Assembly (NCBI GenBank): GCA_964246985.1 | Contig: CAXTSE010000001.1 | Coordinates: 124,001 to 188,000 of the forward strand | Length of the DNA: 64,000 nt | Reading direction: 5' to 3' | Source: CAXTSE01 sp964246985 | GTDB taxonomy: Bacteria > Actinomycetota > Actinomycetes > Actinomycetales > Microbacteriaceae | Shown here: piece by piece, positions 1 to 7,155 of the stretch | How the letters are laid out: each line of letters begins with the position of its first letter | Numbering within the stretch: position 1 is the first letter of the stretch | The notes under the pieces: model-generated | What the model saw: only the letters and a program-made list of their open reading frames with translations | What the model was told of the DNA's origin: nothing | Database searches by the model: none | Made by a program: the position numbers and the translations under genes

Positions 1-155
1 CGCGAGGTGACCGCGTAGTGGAAGCTCGCCAGCGGCATCCCGGCCTCCGCCACGATCGCGCGAGTCGTCGCGGCGGCGAGGCCGTCGCGCGCGATCACCG
101 TCAGGGCGGCCTGAGCCAGCGCGGCGCGGCGCTCGGTGGCGGGGATGCGGGTCAT
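1..155 (-). CDS. TetR/AcrR-family regulator, N-terminal part (cut by window edge)
   Basis: Reading leftwards from ATG at 155-153 the frame stays open to the window edge and gives 51 residues starting MTRIPATERRAAL. The segment AALTVIARDGLAAATTRAIV followed by AEAGMPLASFHYAVTS is the classic TetR helix-turn-helix, with a conserved Thr-Thr/Arg turn and a recognition helix ending in F/Y-H-Y. The ligand-binding domain lies outside the window, so the inducer and targets cannot be guessed. It is divergent from the small membrane protein at 304, so the 148-base gap between them could hold a shared operator; I see no clear palindrome there. Confidence 0.85.
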   Translation of the reverse strand, partial: MTRIPATERRAALAQAALTVIARDGLAAATTRAIVAEAGMPLASFHYAVTS

Positions 156-303
156 GAGTGGGTCGAGTGTCCCAGACGCGTGTTCAATACCGCAAGGATC
201 GCGGCGGCTGTCCACTATGCGAAACAGCCCCCACAAGTAGGGGTAGACCGTCGTTTCGAGGATCGATTAGCTTCGCCCGTACGACATAGCGCTGGGGGGC
301 GAC

Positions 304-477
304 ATGACCGTCATCAACACGTACTTTGCAGGGCACAAGACCACCGCCACGGGGGCGAATGGGGTACAAAGTGTCCGCACAATCGGGGACTACCTGCCGA
401 TGATCGTCGGTGCGGCGAGCGGTCTCATCGCCGGTGCGGTGACGCTCGCGCTGATGCTCTCGCCCGTCACGTACTGA
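304..477 (+). CDS. Small single-pass membrane protein, unknown
   Basis: A 57-residue reading frame too short for most ORF callers. It starts MTVINTYFAGHKTTATG, has a polar N-terminal half, and ends in one strongly hydrophobic stretch (about residues 32-52, PMIVGAASGLIAGAVTLALM) before SPVTY. A purine run (GGGGGGC) lies just upstream of the ATG and could act as ribosome binding site. I do not recognise a family. Third codon positions are G/C-rich, which favours coding, but the ORF is short enough that chance cannot be excluded. Confidence 0.45.
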   Translation: MTVINTYFAGHKTTATGANGVQSVRTIGDYLPMIVGAASGLIAGAVTLALMLSPVTY

Positions 478-553
478 CGCTGAAGCGGGCCCTGCGGGCG
501 TCGCGATCGAGTTCCGTCGCCTGATGGAACCATCCGTCTGATCGAATGGGCGG

Positions 554-1609
554 ATGAACTCGACGACACGTGCAGCTGTCCCGAAAGCCCGACCCGGCGA
601 TCGGGTGGCGGTGCTCTCGCCCGCGTTCGCCGCGCCGGCCGTCGCGCCACTGCTGCACGAGCAGGCGATGCGGCGTCTCACCGAGGCGACGGGGCTGGTG
701 CCGGTCGAGTATCCGACGACGCGGCAGCTCGATGCGAGCGCCGAAGCGCGCGCCGCGGACGTGACGGCGGCGTTCGCCGATCCGAGCATCCGCGCGGTGC
801 TGGCGACCATCGGCGGCGACGACCAGGTGACCGTGATCCCGCACATCGACGCGGACGTGCTCGCCGCGAATCCGAAGCCGTTCCTCGGCTACAGCGACAA
901 CACGAACCTGCACAACCTGCTCTGGGGTCTCGGCGTGCCGAGCTACTACGGCGGTTCGACCCAGGTGCACCTCGGACCGGGCCCTCACCTCGACGACATC
1001 CACCTCCGGTCCCTGCGTGCCGCCCTCCTGGACGGCGGCAGGCTGGAGCTCACCGAGCCGGGCGAGTCGGAGGACTTCGGGCGGCCGTGGGACGATCCGC
1101 GCGCGCTCGACGAGTTCGGCGATCGCGAGCCCACCGACTCCTGGGTGTGGGCAGGGCCGGAGACGCGCGTGACGGGTATCACCTGGGGCGGCTGCCTCGA
1201 GGTCATCGACCAGATCGCCGTCGCCGATCGGATGCCCGCTGTCGCGGATCTCGACGGCACGGTCCTGCTGCTCGAGACCAGCGAGGAGACTCCCTCCGCC
1301 GCCGAGGTCGGACGGTGGGTCCGCGCGCTGGGCGAGCGAGGAGTCCTGGGCGCCGTCGCCGGGGTGCTCGTCGCCCGACCGCCCGTCAGCGCCCTCGGCT
1401 CCCCTTCGCCGCGTGCAGCCGAGCGCTCTCGGCTGCGCGCTGAGCAACGGGACACGATCCTCGAGCAGATCACACGGTACAACTCCGACGCAGTGGTGTG
1501 CGTCGGCGTGCCCTTCGGCCACACCCGTCCGCAGTGGATCGTCCCCCACGGCGGCGAGATCACGCTCGACGGCGCGCAACGGACCGTCGTCGCCGACTAC
1601 GGATCCTGA
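554..1609 (+). CDS. S66-family LD-carboxypeptidase (LdcA/MccF-like)
   Basis: 351 residues, the usual S66 size. These cytoplasmic serine peptidases cut the L,D bond before the terminal D-Ala of murein tetrapeptides during wall recycling; the MccF branch instead cleaves microcin C-type peptide nucleotides. The catalytic triad is visible: Ser114 in GYSDNT, Glu241 in LLLETSEE and His323 in PFGHTRPQW. The N-terminal Rossmann-like half (PGDRVAVLSPAF) and the C-terminal beta domain are both complete. TCGAAT ends six bases before the ATG and no Shine-Dalgarno is seen, so the start may be leaderless, though the box is weaker than others in the window. Sequence alone does not decide between murein recycling and peptide-antibiotic resistance. 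Confidence 0.88.
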   Translation: MNSTTRAAVPKARPGDRVAVLSPAFAAPAVAPLLHEQAMRRLTEATGLVPVEYPTTRQLDASAEARAADVTAAFADPSIRAVLATIGGDDQVTVIPHIDADVLAANPKPFLGYSDNTNLHNLLWGLGVPSYYGGSTQVHLGPGPHLDDIHLRSLRAALLDGGRLELTEPGESEDFGRPWDDPRALDEFGDREPTDSWVWAGPETRVTGITWGGCLEVIDQIAVADRMPAVADLDGTVLLLETSEETPSAAEVGRWVRALGERGVLGAVAGVLVARPPVSALGSPSPRAAERSRLRAEQRDTILEQITRYNSDAVVCVGVPFGHTRPQWIVPHGGEITLDGAQRTVVADYGS

Positions 1610-1648
1610 GCGTGGTCGTCGGGTTTCCGGAGCTCCGACATCCTGCCC

Positions 1649-1685
1649 GGAACCCGCGTCTACGATGAGCACACTCGCGGGTTCC
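1649..1685. promoter_or_regulatory. 10-bp perfect inverted repeat around a -10 box
   Basis: GGAACCCGCG (1649-1658) and CGCGGGTTCC (1676-1685) form a perfect inverted repeat with a 17-base spacer. The spacer contains TACGAT (1661-1666), a fair -10 box for the small gene starting at 1715. Arms that flank the -10 fit a dimeric repressor operator better than a terminator, because no T-run follows. Confidence 0.5.
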
Positions 1686-1714
1686 CGCTCGCACCGAAGA
1701 TGCTGAGGAGCGAC

Positions 1715-1891
1715 ATGTCTGAGTCAGACGCCAAGAAGACCGAGGACATCGATCCCGGCGACGGCACCAAGGAGCCGGGCGGACTGGGAAGCGGCGAGGG
1801 GACGATCCCGAACGACCCCGACGGCATCGCCGCGGGCTTCACGGGGACGCCGTCGAACTTCAATCCCGAGGAAGACGAGCAGGCGGACTAG
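1715..1891 (+). CDS. Small acidic, probably disordered protein, unknown
   Basis: 58 residues, MSESDAKKTEDIDPGDG to PEEDEQAD. It is rich in Asp, Glu, Gly and Pro, with no hydrophobic core and no cysteines, so it is probably intrinsically disordered and cytosolic. The start at 1715 is chosen over the in-frame ATG at 1700 because GAGGAG (1705-1710) sits four bases before it. The gene stands alone between the LD-carboxypeptidase and a tRNA. Its promoter is bracketed by the inverted repeat at 1649-1685, so its expression is probably controlled. I recognise no family. Confidence 0.6.
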   Translation: MSESDAKKTEDIDPGDGTKEPGGLGSGEGTIPNDPDGIAAGFTGTPSNFNPEEDEQAD

Positions 1892-1892
1892 G

Positions 1893-1906
1893 CGGCCCCG
1901 AGGCCG
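1893..1906. terminator. Short GC hairpin between two 3' ends
   Basis: CGGCC-CCGA-GGCCG forms a 5-bp stem directly after the stop of the small acidic gene (plus strand) and just after the 3' end of tRNA-Leu (minus strand). It may end both transcripts. There is no T-run, as is common in high-GC actinobacteria, so this is a weak call. Confidence 0.35.
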
Positions 1907-1912
1907 AGTTCG

Positions 1913-1986
1913 TGCTCCCGCTGGGACTCGAACCCAGACTGAGGCGATTTTAAGTCGCCTGCCTCTGCCGATTGGGCTACGGGAGC
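1913..1986 (-). tRNA. tRNA with UAA anticodon (tRNA-Leu), short variable loop
   Basis: The minus strand from 1986 to 1913 folds as a cloverleaf: acceptor GCTCCCG/CGGGAGC with discriminator A, D arm GCC/GGC, anticodon stem GGCGA/TCGCC around loop CTTAAAA (anticodon TAA), and T arm CTGGG-TTCGAGT-CCCAG. CCA is not encoded. The variable region is only 5 bases (TCAGT), giving 74 nt in total. Bacterial tRNA-Leu is normally class II with a long variable arm, so this is a class-I body with a Leu anticodon. It lies downstream of ndh on the same strand. Confidence 0.85.
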
Positions 1987-2010
1987 CTCACGGCTCAGGC
2001 TAGCCGGGCG

Positions 2011-2050
2011 GGTGGTCTCGACACGTCGCTCACGCGACTACTCGACCACC
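2011..2050. repeat. Intergenic palindromic repeat, subfamily A
   Basis: A 40-base imperfect palindrome with outer arms GGTGGTC/GACCACC, inner stem GTCGC-TCAC-GCGAC and the flank words TCGACACG and TACTCGACC. The same flank words recur at 5704-5739 and 5754-5786. It sits between the ndh stop and the tRNA-Leu 5' end. It resembles the REP-like elements scattered through Microbacteriaceae genomes. Confidence 0.7.
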
Positions 2051-2057
2051 GGATCCA

Positions 2058-3380
2058 CTACGCCTTCGGGCGGGACGCGTACTGCTCGAAGGCGGCACGC
2101 GGAGTCTCGCTGGCAGGGATGGCGACCAGGTCACGCCTCCAGAGGAAGTTGATGATCCAGTTGCCGAAGACGCGCGCCTTGCGCTCCCACATGGGCATCG
2201 CGAAGCCGTGGTATCCGCGGTGCATCAGCCAGGCGAGGAAACCCTTGATGGCGATGTTGCCCTTCTGGAACACGCCTACGTAGAGCCCGAGACCCGCGAC
2301 GGCGCCCTGGTTCTTGTGGCGGTACTCGACCGGCAGGTCGCCGCGCAGCGTCGCGACCAGGTTCTTGGCCAGCTGCTTGCCCTGACGCACCGCGTGCTGG
2401 GCGTTCGGCACCGTGAAGCCGCCGACGCCGTGCGGCGGCACGAGGTCGGGCACCGCGGACACGTCGCCGCAGCCCCACGCATCCTCGACGATGCCGTCGT
2501 CGTTGATGACGCGCAGGTCGGCCTGCACGCGCAGGCGTCCGCGCTCCTCGGTGGGCAGGTCGGTGCCGCGCAGCATCGGGCTGGCCATGACGCCGGCCGT
2601 CCAGATGATGAGGTCGGACTCGAAGGTCTCGCCCGTCGACAGCACGATCTTGCCGTCGACCGCGCTCTGCAGCTGCGTGTCGAGGTGCACGACGGCGTCG
2701 CGCTCGGCCAGGTTCTTGAGCACCCAGTGGCTCGTCTTCAGCGACACCTCGGGCATGATGCGGCCCATCGCCTCGATGAGGTGGAACTGGGTGTCGTCGA
2801 TGGTGATGCCGTCGTACTGGCCGACGAGCGCGCTGGCGAAGCTGCGCAGCTCGGCGAACACCTCGATGCCGGCGAAGCCGCCGCCGACGACGACGGTCGT
2901 GAGCAGGCGGTCGCGCTGCGGCCCGGCCGGCAGGTGGGCTGCCTTCGCGAAGTTGCCGATCATGCGGTCACGGATCGCGACGGCCTCCTCGATCGTCTTC
3001 AGGCCGATCGCCTCATCGGCGACGCCGGGGATCGGGAAGGTGCGCGAGACCGATCCCGCGGTCACCGCGACGATGTCGTACTCGTGCTCCCACGGCTCGC
3101 CGACCTCGGGCGTGATCGTCGCGGTCTTCGTGGCGTGGTTGATGCCGGTCACCTTGGCGGTGATGACGGTGCTCTTCTTGAGGTGGCGGCGGAGGTCGAC
3201 GAGCGCGTGGCGCGGGTCGATGGATCCGGCGGCGACCTCGGGCAGGAAGGGCTGGTACGTCCAGTAGGGAAGCGGGTCGACGACCGTCACCTGCGCCTCG
3301 CCGCGACGCAGCCACTTCTCGAGCTTGAGGGCGGTGTAGAAGCCGGCGTAGCCGCCGCCGACGATCAGGATCTTGCGCAC
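2058..3380 (-). CDS. ndh: Type II NADH:quinone oxidoreductase
   Basis: 440 residues, typical NDH-2. This peripheral membrane flavoprotein oxidises NADH and reduces menaquinone without pumping protons. The FAD-binding motif GGGYAG is at residues 8-13 and the NADH-binding motif VVVGGGFAG lies near residue 165. The C-terminus carries an amphipathic, Trp/His-rich stretch (KGFLAWLMHRGYHGF) that docks the enzyme on the membrane. The start is GTG at 3380, preceded by GAGGAG seven to eight bases upstream. It is the last protein gene of the eno-ftsB-DUF501-S8 run, 39 bases after the S8 stop, and tRNA-Leu follows on the same strand. Confidence 0.93.
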   Translation of the reverse strand: MRKILIVGGGYAGFYTALKLEKWLRRGEAQVTVVDPLPYWTYQPFLPEVAAGSIDPRHALVDLRRHLKKSTVITAKVTGINHATKTATITPEVGEPWEHEYDIVAVTAGSVSRTFPIPGVADEAIGLKTIEEAVAIRDRMIGNFAKAAHLPAGPQRDRLLTTVVVGGGFAGIEVFAELRSFASALVGQYDGITIDDTQFHLIEAMGRIMPEVSLKTSHWVLKNLAERDAVVHLDTQLQSAVDGKIVLSTGETFESDLIIWTAGVMASPMLRGTDLPTEERGRLRVQADLRVINDDGIVEDAWGCGDVSAVPDLVPPHGVGGFTVPNAQHAVRQGKQLAKNLVATLRGDLPVEYRHKNQGAVAGLGLYVGVFQKGNIAIKGFLAWLMHRGYHGFAMPMWERKARVFGNWIINFLWRRDLVAIPASETPRAAFEQYASRPKA

Positions 3381-3419
3381 GTGTGTGTATCTCCTCGATG
3401 GGGAAAAGTCGCTCCCAGG

Positions 3420-4697
3420 CTACCGCGTCCGAGAACGCCTTCCGTACTGTCGGACGATGCCCGCGACCAGCGCGCAGAAGGCGGCGGCGAGGAGGACGAG
3501 CACCAGCAGCGGGAGTCCGACCACCTGCAGCGAGACGACCGTCGGCAGGAGGGTGCCGAGCGGCGACGACGGCGCCGCGATCGGAGGCTGTGTGGGCTGG
3601 GAGGTCGACGTCGGCTGGGGGGCGGGCGTCGCAACCGCCCGCCTGTTGATGCGGATCCATTCGGCCAGATCGCCCATCGGGTTGGCGTCGACGGCGGGTA
3701 CGGTCGCCGACACCGCGGCCGCCGCGTCGACCAGCCCGAACCCGTAGATGGGGTCGGGCCCCTGGGCCCCCGCGTCACGGGCCGACGCGACGACGCGGTT
3801 GATGACGTCGTCGGCGTCGAGGTCCGGCTGCGCCGCCTTCACGAGCGCGACGATGCCGGCCACGATCGGGGCGGCTCCGCTGGTGCCGCTCCACGACACG
3901 TAGCCGCCGCCGGGCACGACGCCGACGAGCTGCTCGCTGGGTGCCGCGACCCCGATCGTGATGCCGTGCGCCGACGCGTCGAAGCTCGCCGACCCCGACC
4001 TGTCGACGCCCGCGACCGTCAGCACGCCGGGCATGGTCGCCGGCGCCCCCACCTCGACCGTGCCGCTGCCCCGGTTGCCGGCGGCCGCCACCACGACCAC
4101 GTCCTGCTCGGCGGCGTAGAGGAACGCGTCGTCCCAGCTCTCGGGCCAGTCGAGGGTGTTGCGGGTGAGCGACATGTTGATGACGTCGGCCCCGTTGTCG
4201 ACGGCCCAGCGCACGGCCTCGGCGATCTGCGTGTCGGAGTCCTCGCCGCCCTCGCCGAACCCGATCGAGATCGCCAGCACCGACGCCTCGGGTGCCGAGC
4301 CGATGACGCCCGAGTCGCTCCCGGTGCCGCGCCCGGCCGCGAGCGAGGCGACCATGGTGCCGTGCTCGGATCCGTCCGAGCCGACGGGCTGCTGGCCGTC
4401 GGCGGCGCCGAGGCCCGAGAAGTCGGCTCCCCCGACGACGGCGCCGGCGAGGTCGCGCACACCGCTGTCGACGCCCGTGTCGATCACCGCGATCGTGACG
4501 CCGGCGCCGCGCGTGACCGCCCACGCGCTGCGGATGCCGTACTCGTCGAGCCAGTACTCCCCGTCGCGCACGCGGTCGGCTGCGGCGGCCCGCGCGTCGG
4601 CGCGTCCGGGTGCAGCGGATGCGGCGGTCGCCGGCGCCGCGACGGCGAGCACCAGCATCGCGGCCACGAGGCCGGCGCCCGCCCGGCTCAGACGCAC
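3420..4697 (-). CDS. Membrane-anchored S8 subtilisin-like protease (mycosin-like)
   Basis: 425 residues from GTG at 4697; that start overlaps the DUF501 stop by 10 bases and gives a proper signal peptide (VRLSRAGAGLVAAMLVLAV, cleavage near ATA-ASA). The catalytic triad is Asp73 (VIDTGVD), His112 (SEHGTMVAS) and Ser273 (GTSGAAP), with oxyanion Asn208. A Pro/Thr/Gln-rich linker leads to a C-terminal membrane helix and the basic tail RQYGRRSRTR. The layout matches MycP proteases of type VII secretion, but no esx or ecc gene is nearby. It therefore more likely processes cell-surface proteins at the division site, given its coupling to DUF501 and ftsB. That role is inference. Confidence 0.88.
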   Translation of the reverse strand: MRLSRAGAGLVAAMLVLAVAAPATAASAAPGRADARAAAADRVRDGEYWLDEYGIRSAWAVTRGAGVTIAVIDTGVDSGVRDLAGAVVGGADFSGLGAADGQQPVGSDGSEHGTMVASLAAGRGTGSDSGVIGSAPEASVLAISIGFGEGGEDSDTQIAEAVRWAVDNGADVINMSLTRNTLDWPESWDDAFLYAAEQDVVVVAAAGNRGSGTVEVGAPATMPGVLTVAGVDRSGSASFDASAHGITIGVAAPSEQLVGVVPGGGYVSWSGTSGAAPIVAGIVALVKAAQPDLDADDVINRVVASARDAGAQGPDPIYGFGLVDAAAAVSATVPAVDANPMGDLAEWIRINRRAVATPAPQPTSTSQPTQPPIAAPSSPLGTLLPTVVSLQVVGLPLLVLVLLAAAFCALVAGIVRQYGRRSRTR

Positions 4698-5188
4698 GTG
4701 CAGCGCTCCGGGCTCCACGTGGCCAGGGCCAGCGCGCGATCGCCGATCGGGTTCACGCCCGGACCGGCCGCGAGCGAATGCGCGGCGAGGGCGTGCAGGC
4801 ACTTCACCCGGTCGGGCATGCCTCCGGCTGAGTAGCCGGCGATCTCGGGGATGTCGTCGATGCTCGCGCGATCGGCGAGGTACTGCGCGTGGGCGGTGCG
4901 GTAGGCGTCGGCGACGACCTCGTCATCCGCCAGCTCTGCGGCGAGCTCGGGCATGACGCCCGTCGCCTCGAGCGTCGACAGGGCCGCCGTCGCGCCGGGG
5001 TGGCTCAGGTAGTAGAGCGTCGGGAAGGGCGTGCCGTCGGGCAGTCGCGGGCTGGTCGCGACGACGGTCGGCCTGCCGCACACGCAGCGCGCGGCGATGC
5101 CGATCACGCCACGGGCGGGACGACCGAGCTGGCGCGACACCTCGGCGATGTCCTCCGCGCTCGGCGGGGCGAACGGGGGCGTGGTCAC
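4688..5188 (-). CDS. DUF501 family protein
   Basis: 166 residues. DUF501 is a conserved actinobacterial family found almost always between an FtsB-like gene and a phosphatase or protease gene; its biochemical role is unknown. Seen here are an N-terminal VSRQLGRPARGVIGIAARC segment, two cysteine clusters (CVCG near residue 35 and CTCV at the extreme end) and conserved YYLSHP and GMPDRVKCLHAL blocks, which suggest a metal site. The GTG start overlaps the ftsB stop in a GTGA, and its own end overlaps the protease start, so the three are translationally coupled. Confidence 0.88.
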   Translation of the reverse strand: MTTPPFAPPSAEDIAEVSRQLGRPARGVIGIAARCVCGRPTVVATSPRLPDGTPFPTLYYLSHPGATAALSTLEATGVMPELAAELADDEVVADAYRTAHAQYLADRASIDDIPEIAGYSAGGMPDRVKCLHALAAHSLAAGPGVNPIGDRALALATWSPERCTCV

Positions 5189-5682
5189 TGGCCCTGCAGC
5201 GGGCTGTCGAGCTGCTCGGGGGTCGCGGTCGTGAGCCCGGCGCCGTAGACGGTCGACAGCAGCGACTGCACCCAGTCGACCTGCGTCGTCTGGATCTCAT
5301 CGCTGATCGGCTGGCCGTCGCTGGTGGTCGGCAGGTCGGAGCCGCCGATGGCGAAGTACATGACCTCGCCGGGGCGCACGTAGTAGAGGCGCTCTCGCGC
5401 CTGCGACTCGATGTAGGCCGGGTCGGTCCAGCGGTCGATCTCGCCGTTGAGGTCGTCGACCTCGGTCTGCGCGTCGGCCACCGACTGCTCGAGCTGCGCG
5501 ATCTCCTGCCGCTGCTCGACGAGGGTCTTGAGAGGCGTGGCGAGCACCAGCAGCGCGGCCACCACGAGCAGCAGGGTCGTCAGCGCGAACCCCGACAGCC
5601 GGAAGTTGCGCAGCCACGCGGCCGGGCGGCCCTCCTCGGGGAGGGCCACCGGCACGCGACGGACGCGCTGACGACGGGGCAT
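5185..5682 (-). CDS. ftsB: FtsB/DivIC-type septum formation initiator
   Basis: 165 residues in the type II membrane topology of FtsB/DivIC: a basic cytoplasmic N-terminus (PRRQRVRRV), one membrane helix at about 29-50, then a coiled coil at 52-84 (LKTLVEQRQEIAQLEQSVAD) and the conserved WTDPAYIESQARERLYYVRPGE block. The family joins FtsL and FtsQ in the divisome. TACCCT (5690-5695) ends seven bases before the ATG, so a leaderless promoter lies here in addition to any readthrough from eno. It is coupled to DUF501 by a GTGA overlap. Confidence 0.9.
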   Translation of the reverse strand: MPRRQRVRRVPVALPEEGRPAAWLRNFRLSGFALTTLLLVVAALLVLATPLKTLVEQRQEIAQLEQSVADAQTEVDDLNGEIDRWTDPAYIESQARERLYYVRPGEVMYFAIGGSDLPTTSDGQPISDEIQTTQVDWVQSLLSTVYGAGLTTATPEQLDSPLQGQ

Positions 5683-5703
5683 GGTGTCCAGGGTATGTCG
5701 ACC

Positions 5704-5786
5704 GGTGGTCGAGTAGGCGCGAAGCGCCGTGTCGAGACCCGTTCGCGTTGTGCGATCTCGACACGCGCCTTCGGCGCTACTCGATC
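5704..5786. repeat. Two tandem intergenic palindromic repeats, subfamily A
   Basis: The first copy (5704-5739) has outer arms GGTGGTCGAG and TCGAGACC around inner stem GGCGC-GAA-GCGCC. The second (5754-5786) has outer arms GATCTCGA and TCGATC around GCGCC-TTC-GGCGC. The second runs into the eno stop codon (5785-5787), so the end of the eno gene is part of the repeat. They may also terminate eno transcription. Confidence 0.7.
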
Positions 5787-7065
5787 AACGGGTGAAGCGC
5801 GGGAACGCGCTGCGACCCGCGTAGACCGCCGCGTCGCCGAGCTCCTCCTCGATGCGCAGCAGCTGGTTGTACTTCGCGACGCGGTCGGACCGAGCCGGCG
5901 CGCCGGTCTTGATCTGCCCGGCGTCGGTCGCCACCGCGATGTCGGCGATGGTGGTGTCCTCGGTCTCGCCGGAGCGGTGCGAGATGATCGCCTTGTAGCC
6001 GGCGCGCTGGGCGAGGGCCACCGCATCCAGCGTCTCGGTGAGCGTGCCGATCTGGTTGACCTTGACGAGGATCGCGTTGGCGACGCTCTCGTCGATGCCG
6101 CGCTGCAAGCGGGTCGGGTTGGTGACGAAGAGGTCGTCGCCGACGATCTGCACCTTGTCGCCGAGCATCGACGTGAGGTGGGCGTAGCCGGCCCAGTCGT
6201 CTTCGGCCAGCGGGTCCTCGATGGTGGCGAGCGGGTAGTCGTTGACGAGGCCCACCCAGAACTCGGTGAGCTGCTCGACCGAGAGCTGCTGATTCTCGAA
6301 CGAGTAGACGTCGTTCTCGAAGAACTCGGTGGCAGCCACGTCGAGGCCGAGCGCGAAGTCGGTTCCGGGGGTGAAGCCGGCGGTCTCGATGGCCGTCACG
6401 ATGAAGTCGAGCGCAGCGCGGGCGCCGGGCAGGTCGGGGGCGAACCCGCCCTCGTCGCCGAGCCCGGTGTTCTGGCCGGCCTTCTTCAGCTCGCCCTTCA
6501 GCGCGTGGTAGACCTCGGTGCCCCAGCGGAGGCCCTCGGAGAAGCTCTCGGCGCCGATCGGCAGCACCATGAACTCCTGGATGTCGAGAGCGGTGTCGGC
6601 GTGGGCGCCGCCGTTGATGATGTTCATCATCGGCACGGGCAGGGTGTGGGCGTTCGGTCCGCCGAGGTAGCGGAAGAGCGGCAGGTCGGCCGAGTCGGCG
6701 GCGGCCTTCGCGACGGCGAGCGAGACACCCAGGATCGCGTTGGCGCCGAGCTTCGACTTGTTGTCGGTGCCGTCGGCGGCGATCAGCTCGGCGTCGATGA
6801 GGCGCTGGTCGGCGGCGTCGAAGCCCTCGACGGCGGGGCCGAGCACGTCGAGGACACCCTCGACGGCCTTCAGGACGCCCTTGCCGCCGTAGCGGCCCTT
6901 GTCGCCGTCGCGCAGCTCGTACGCCTCGAATGCTCCGGTGGAGGCACCGGACGGCACGGCCGCGCGCGCGACGGTCCCGTCTTCGAGCAGCACCTCGACC
7001 TCGACCGTGGGGTTTCCGCGGGAGTCGAGGATTTCGCGAGCGCCGACGGCGTCGATGGCAGACAT
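5785..7065 (-). CDS. eno: Enolase
   Basis: 426 residues, full length. Interconverts 2-phosphoglycerate and phosphoenolpyruvate in glycolysis. The N-terminal IDAVGAREILDSRGNPTVEVE, the substrate loop SGASTGAFEA, the catalytic GDEGGFAP block and the metal/lysine region (VKVNQIGT, SHRSGETED) are all present. AAGGAG lies six bases upstream of the ATG, a strong site that fits high expression. It heads the minus-strand run to ftsB, DUF501, S8 protease and ndh. The stop codon lies inside a palindromic repeat. Confidence 0.97.
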   Translation of the reverse strand: MSAIDAVGAREILDSRGNPTVEVEVLLEDGTVARAAVPSGASTGAFEAYELRDGDKGRYGGKGVLKAVEGVLDVLGPAVEGFDAADQRLIDAELIAADGTDNKSKLGANAILGVSLAVAKAAADSADLPLFRYLGGPNAHTLPVPMMNIINGGAHADTALDIQEFMVLPIGAESFSEGLRWGTEVYHALKGELKKAGQNTGLGDEGGFAPDLPGARAALDFIVTAIETAGFTPGTDFALGLDVAATEFFENDVYSFENQQLSVEQLTEFWVGLVNDYPLATIEDPLAEDDWAGYAHLTSMLGDKVQIVGDDLFVTNPTRLQRGIDESVANAILVKVNQIGTLTETLDAVALAQRAGYKAIISHRSGETEDTTIADIAVATDAGQIKTGAPARSDRVAKYNQLLRIEEELGDAAVYAGRSAFPRFTR

Positions 7066-7155
7066 GGGGTTCTCCTTGGGATGACGAGAGGGGTGGTGGC
7101 GGAGTCAAGCCTAGCGAGGGTGTCGGTCGTCGCAGGGGCGGACTAGCGTGCCCTC

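Noticed and set aside
3420..4697. Evidence of a type VII secretion locus from the mycosin-like protease
   Set aside because: No WXG100, EccB-E or FtsK-type ATPase gene lies nearby; the neighbours are division and core genes.
2208..4835. 875-codon open frame on the plus strand
   Set aside because: It is antisense to ndh and the S8 protease, which have full family motifs. Its Arg/Ala/Val/Asp-rich translation is typical of the shadow frame in high-GC DNA.
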